This document shows positions 53,443 to 56,211 of a DNA stretch of 56,211 nucleotides, piece by piece. The stretch lies in assembly GCA_030605795.1 (NCBI GenBank), contig JAUWHR010000092.1:1-56211 (forward strand), in the 5' to 3' direction. Position 1 is the stretch's first letter; every line of letters begins with the position of its first letter. The stretch comes from Anaerolineae bacterium. GTDB lineage: Bacteria > Chloroflexota > Anaerolineae > Anaerolineales > E44-bin32. The position numbers were made by a program, and so were the translations under genes. The notes under the pieces were generated by a model, which had not been told where the DNA came from, did not search any database, and saw only the letters and a list, made by a program, of their open reading frames with translations.

Positions 53443-54256
53443 TGTAAGCGTATTCACGAGCCTTGCGAGTGAAAATCCACCAGCCGAGGAGAAGCGATAA
53501 ACAAGCAATAAGGAATCCTATGACAATAGTTGAAAGGTCAGGCAGTCGCCCATCGAGAAGTGGCGTGCGAAAGGCATCAACCAGGTAGTAGAGAGGGTTT
53601 AGGTAAAGAAACACCTTGACCCCCTCAGGCACCAGGTCTAACGGATAGATCACCGGCGTCAGGTACAACCAGGCGGTGAGAAGCACCTCATACATCGGCA
53701 TCACATCCGCGAAGTAGATCACAACCGAGGATAGTGCCAACCCAACTCCCAGAGCAAAAAGGCTGGCGATAAATATGGGAACAGGCAAGAAGAAAACGCT
53801 GGCGTGGATTCTTGCTCCAAGTATCAAGGCGATCAGCATGTATGCGCCCAAAGAAAGAAACAGATTGACCAGACCGGTGCCGATCGCGGACACCGCGAAC
53901 GCCGCTTTGGGCACGAAGACCCTGCCAATCAGTCCTCCGCTCCAGATCAGTTCCCCCATGGCAGCAGTTGTCGACTGAGCAACAAAATTCCATATGAGCA
54001 GGCCGGAGAGGACATACAGGGCATATTCACGGCCTGGATACTTAAAAATGCTTGAAAAGACCAATGTTAGCACCCCCATGGTCAAGAGTGGGTTGATCAT
54101 CGTCCAGGCAACGCCAAGCAAGGACCGCTTGTAACGGGTCTTAATACTTCTAGAAATTAATTGAAAAATTAGATCGCGATAACGTATTAGGACCAGAAAC
54201 TCCTCAACAAATGGGGATGGTCGGGTCGCTGAATCGTAGACCGGCGTCTGATCCAT
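53435..54256 (-). CDS. Polysaccharide ABC exporter permease (Wzm/TagG-like)
   Basis: This 273-residue ABC-2-type membrane permease has six helices. The amphipathic N-terminus FLVLIRYRDLIFQLISRSIKTRYKRSLLGVAW (about residues 20-51, in parts) and the NPLLTMGVLTLVFSSIFKY text are hallmarks of O-antigen/teichoic-acid exporters. NPLYYLVDAFRTPLLDGRLPD lies near the C-terminus. ATG 54256 follows AGAGGTTATTCG. It is first of the Wzm-Wzt-GT4-giant run, all on the minus strand with overlapping or very short gaps. Confidence 0.9.
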   Translation of the reverse strand: MDQTPVYDSATRPSPFVEEFLVLIRYRDLIFQLISRSIKTRYKRSLLGVAWTMINPLLTMGVLTLVFSSIFKYPGREYALYVLSGLLIWNFVAQSTTAAMGELIWSGGLIGRVFVPKAAFAVSAIGTGLVNLFLSLGAYMLIALILGARIHASVFFLPVPIFIASLFALGVGLALSSVVIYFADVMPMYEVLLTAWLYLTPVIYPLDLVPEGVKVFLYLNPLYYLVDAFRTPLLDGRLPDLSTIVIGFLIACLSLLLGWWIFTRKAREYAYNV

Positions 54257-54309
54257 TCGAATAACCTCTACACATCTGGCGACAAAAGCTAGGGGAACAG
54301 TTTAGCATA

Positions 54310-54440
54310 TATCGACTTTGAGCTCCGAAGCCGAAGGTGCCGCTTGTTTTTAACGGCGCCCGCGTTCCGCTTCGCGTCCCTCGCGAAGCATCTCCGTAGG
54401 GGGCGAAGCGAAGCGGAGTGGGGTTGCGGGGGAGCGATTG
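54310..54440. repeat. GC-rich palindromic intergenic region
   Basis: CCGCTTCGC (54367-54375) pairs with GCGAAGCGG (54408-54416) around a nested TCGCG core, and further GAAGC/CGAAGG words occur. This is a REP-like repeat typical of the window's intergenic elements. Confidence 0.45.
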
Positions 54441-54475
54441 GTTAGCAGGCCACATTCCTGAGAAAGTGCAATTAT

Positions 54476-54718
54476 TTAAGGAAGATCCTCAAGAGGAACA
54501 CCTTCTCCTCGTCTTAGACTAGCTCGAGCTTCTTCAATTCGCCGTAGAAATCGAGGATCATGCTCCAGTCGATACTCAAACCAATCATCTTCATTCTTAA
54601 ACCCTATCAGCACTCCGGCTGGCTTTCCATGGCGCGTGATTACAATCTCCTCTTTGTTGGCTAATCGGAGATATTTCGATAATTGGTCCTTTACTTCAGA
54701 TAGCGGTACGCGTTTCAT
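54476..54718 (-). CDS. Phd/YefM-family antitoxin
   Basis: This is an 80-residue antitoxin. The N-terminal DNA-binding fold has VPLSEVKDQLSKYLRLANKEEIVITRHGKPAGVLIGF (about residues 4-40, read in parts), the Phd/YefM signature. The acidic, flexible C-terminus (YRLEHDPRFLRRIEEARASL, ending EGVPLEDLP) is the expected toxin-binding tail. ATG 54718 shares its A with the toxin stop (TAATG), so translation is coupled. Toxin-first order is reversed from the usual Phd/Doc or YefM/YoeB layout. Confidence 0.85.
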   Translation of the reverse strand: MKRVPLSEVKDQLSKYLRLANKEEIVITRHGKPAGVLIGFKNEDDWFEYRLEHDPRFLRRIEEARASLRRGEGVPLEDLP

Positions 54719-55008
54719 TATTGTTCTCCTACATCCTTCAACCATTCAGCAGCTCTTGACTTAGGAATAACCGCAAGAACCTCGACAGTTTCCTTTTGAA
54801 TATCACAAAAGACACGGATTTCTCCAACTCTGAGCCGGTATTGTGGATACTCCATTTCTGTTAATCGCTTTATCCGACTCCTACTTACCTTTCTAGGCTC
54901 GTATCTCAAATGGTGTTCGATCGCATCTTTTATCGTTGCACGCTCACGCGCAGAGAGCTTTTTGAAATCGTCAGCTGCTTCAGGCGAAAAGATGATTTCG
55001 TATCGTAT
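54718..55008 (-). CDS. RelE/ParE-like toxin, start codon ATA
   Basis: The frame reads RYEIIFSPEAADDFKKLSAR, ERATIKDAIEHHL, RYEPRKVSRSRIKRL, YPQYRLRVGEIRVFCDI and VEVLAVIPKSRAAEWL, a complete ~96-residue RelE/ParE fold. The codon where Met is expected (55006-55008) is ATA. Upstream in frame are only CAT, AGC, TGT, TAC and CCA before TAG, so no ATG, GTG or TTG starts the whole fold. The first standard start (TTG 54909) would drop the first 33 residues. Either ATA is used, or the toxin was silenced by a start-codon change. It overlaps the antitoxin by one base. Confidence 0.65.
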   Translation of the reverse strand: MRYEIIFSPEAADDFKKLSARERATIKDAIEHHLRYEPRKVSRSRIKRLTEMEYPQYRLRVGEIRVFCDIQKETVEVLAVIPKSRAAEWLKDVGEQ

Positions 55009-55213
55009 ATGGCTACAGTATGGCTATATTCTAGCCTTATTATTGTCTTGTGTCAATTAAGCTCAGATATTAAGCGGATGAGTTAAGGCCAGCTAACACC
55101 CGGTTGGACATCTTAGGAACTGAAAAATGCCAGCCTGTTGGTTGGCACTATTGCTGGCGAAAGAATAAACCATCACTCCTGAATGGTCTTAGTAACCGAT
55201 CAAGATAATTGTG

Positions 55214-55347
55214 ATTAACTTGACAATGTTACATTTGTCATTGCGAGCGGAGCGAAGCAATCTACAAGCACGCTAGGGGATTGCTTCGGCGCAAACAGCG
55301 CGCCTCGCAATGACACCTAGATTGAAATCTAACATTGTCAAGTTAAT
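55214..55347. repeat. Inverted-repeat element, copy 2 (MITE-like)
   Basis: Perfect 18-bp terminal inverted repeats, ATTAACTTGACAATGTTA (55214-55231) and its reverse complement (55330-55347), flank inner GTCATTGCGAG/CTCGCAATGAC repeats. Reverse-complemented, the interior matches copy 1 at 9478-9623 almost base for base apart from a gap of about 20 bases. Ends read ATTAA…TTAAT, compatible with a TTAA target duplication. Confidence 0.8.
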
Positions 55348-55356
55348 TAGATCATA

Positions 55357-55390
55357 AAACCCGACGGTTCTTTTGAGACCCGTCGGGTTT
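55357..55390 (-). terminator. Terminator of the phosphatase gene
   Basis: AAACCCGACGG and CCGTCGGGTTT (55357-55367 and 55380-55390) form an 11-bp stem, followed on the minus strand by TATGATC after the closing TTT. It lies about 40 bases beyond the stop. Confidence 0.8.
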
Positions 55391-55428
55391 ATAACTTCGA
55401 CAAGCGCATCAAGCTGGGAAGTCCTTAT

Positions 55429-55905
55429 TTAGATTGACCGAGAACTAGTAGCCAACCCAACAATGCGTTCGAAACCTCGGTCTAATAGATCCTCCAACTC
55501 CTTCACTGTGGAGCGATAGGTCTCCTCCGTACCCCACACCGGATCGTCGATGTTGTGGGCTTGATCGATCATGGCGGTCAACATGTAGACGCGATCCGCG
55601 GCCTGGGGAAAGTTGCGTTGAATAGATACTCGATGCCGATCTTCCATGACTAGGATCAAGTCGAATTCACCCAGTAGCCTAGCTCCAACCGGCTGGGATC
55701 GGTGATCGTCGAGGTCCAAGCCACGTTCTCGCATCACTTCACGGGAGTGTGTGGTCGCCGGCGCACCTTCGATCGCCCAGACCCCCGCCGACTCGACACG
55801 CCATCCCTCCCCCAAGCCAGCCCGGTCAAGACGCTGGCGAAAAAGCACCTCGGCCATTGGCGACCGACACTGATTGGCAGTACATACAAACAACACTGAA
55901 GACAA
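55429..55905 (-). CDS. Low-molecular-weight protein-tyrosine phosphatase
   Basis: This 158-residue enzyme removes phosphate from tyrosine or related small substrates. The CX5R loop is in VLFVCTANQCRSPMAEVLF (Cys about 8). The general-acid Asp lies in NIDDPVWGTEETY (about 119). DLILVMEDRHRVSIQRNFP is family text. TTG 55905 has AAGGAGGAG five bases upstream. No tyrosine kinase gene is in the window. It stands alone, ended by the terminator at 55357. Confidence 0.88.
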   Translation of the reverse strand: MSSVLFVCTANQCRSPMAEVLFRQRLDRAGLGEGWRVESAGVWAIEGAPATTHSREVMRERGLDLDDHRSQPVGARLLGEFDLILVMEDRHRVSIQRNFPQAADRVYMLTAMIDQAHNIDDPVWGTEETYRSTVKELEDLLDRGFERIVGLATSSRSI

Positions 55906-56211
55906 GTTCTCCTCCTTATCAAACTCTGTTCAAGTTTTTTAATTCAAGTGCATTGTCGACTATCAATAGACATGTCATATTCTTATTCATATTAACCTAT
56001 TTCCCCAAACCTACCAATCGCCCAGAGCGGAGGGCCGAGCCTGAGCTATATGTCAAGAGTAATAGGTTCCCTCCAAGGCGAGGCCCGTAGTCGAAGGGCG
56101 TCCTTCGACTGCGCTCCGCGACGAAGGGTCCCTAGAACAAAGTATCTTTTCTGAGAATTATTCACTCCCGCCAATTTTCCCAAAACCAATTAATCGCCCA
56201 GAGCGGAGGGG
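55906..56211. other. Repeat-bearing end of window
   Basis: There is no gene. The direct repeat AATCGCCCAGAGCGGAGGG occurs at 56016-56034 and again at 56192-56210, each preceded by similar TTCCC/AAAACC text. Between them lies another palindromic GAAGGGCGTCCTTCG segment (about 56093-56110). The second repeat reaches the window edge, so a longer tandem array may continue outside. Confidence 0.55.

Noticed and set aside
52672..53508. Start of the Wzt-like gene at 53508.
   Set aside because: It would extend 66 bases into the permease gene; ATG 53442 with an 8-base overlap fits the family.

Overview
The window looks like a piece of a Chloroflexota (Anaerolineae-like) chromosome from an environmental or metagenomic genome. 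This is inferred from the gene content and order (hrcA-grpE-dnaK-dnaJ-prmA behind a CIRCE box, rpsO-pnp, short archaeal-type ProS, MeaB beside a small cobalamin-binding mutase subunit), the many Thr/Pro/Ser-rich surface proteins with SLH-like tails, frequent TTG/GTG starts, and small palindromic intergenic repeats of the 'GTCATTCTGAGCG / GTCATTGCGAG' type. No rRNA, tRNA, CRISPR array, integrase or phage gene was recognised.

Layout. 1-5 kb: the 5' part of a YibE/F membrane protein, a decayed gene fragment, and a B12-type ABC importer (substrate-binding protein, permease, ATPase) behind a cobalamin riboswitch with its own terminator and promoter. 5-13.8 kb: metallophosphoesterase, MFS transporter, M3 oligopeptidase, YihY-like membrane protein, PRPP synthetase, MeaB GTPase, B12-binding mutase subunit, thioredoxin. 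13.8-19.7 kb: heat-shock operon with CIRCE and a consensus promoter, closed by a 20-bp hairpin. 19.9-31.7 kb (mostly minus strand): IF-1, bS21 and an S1-like protein behind a perfect TTGACA-N17-TATAAT promoter and a leader terminator; a phosphoribosyltransferase; a methyltransferase remnant; an unannotated 59-aa ORF; AI-2E-type permease; pnp; rpsO; a HEAT-like protein; proS; a phosphotransferase; a MazG-like protein. 31.8-33.4 kb: metK behind a SAM-I riboswitch, terminator and promoter.

33.8-54.3 kb is the accessory part and the most interesting region: a cell-surface locus. Three large secreted proteins (SpoIID-like + LamG, M23-like + LamG, subtilisin-like S8) end in the same Thr/Ser/Pro linker and the same three cysteine-bracketed SLH-like repeats. 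They are interleaved with a GT39-like and a GT2 membrane glycosyltransferase, a small membrane-anchored protein, a 1712-residue protein joining a CsaB-type polysaccharide pyruvyltransferase to three glycosyltransferase modules, a GT4 enzyme with a C-terminal zinc ribbon, and a Wzm/Wzt-type polysaccharide ABC exporter. Known SLH/CsaB biology suggests one working unit: the glycosyltransferases and exporter make a surface glycan, the pyruvyltransferase module modifies it, and SLH-tailed enzymes dock on it. This is inference and is flagged as such.

54.4-56.2 kb: a toxin-first RelE/Phd-type toxin-antitoxin pair whose toxin frame has ATA where ATG is expected, a second copy of a short inverted-repeat element also present behind pepF, a low-molecular-weight phosphatase, and a repeat cut by the window edge.
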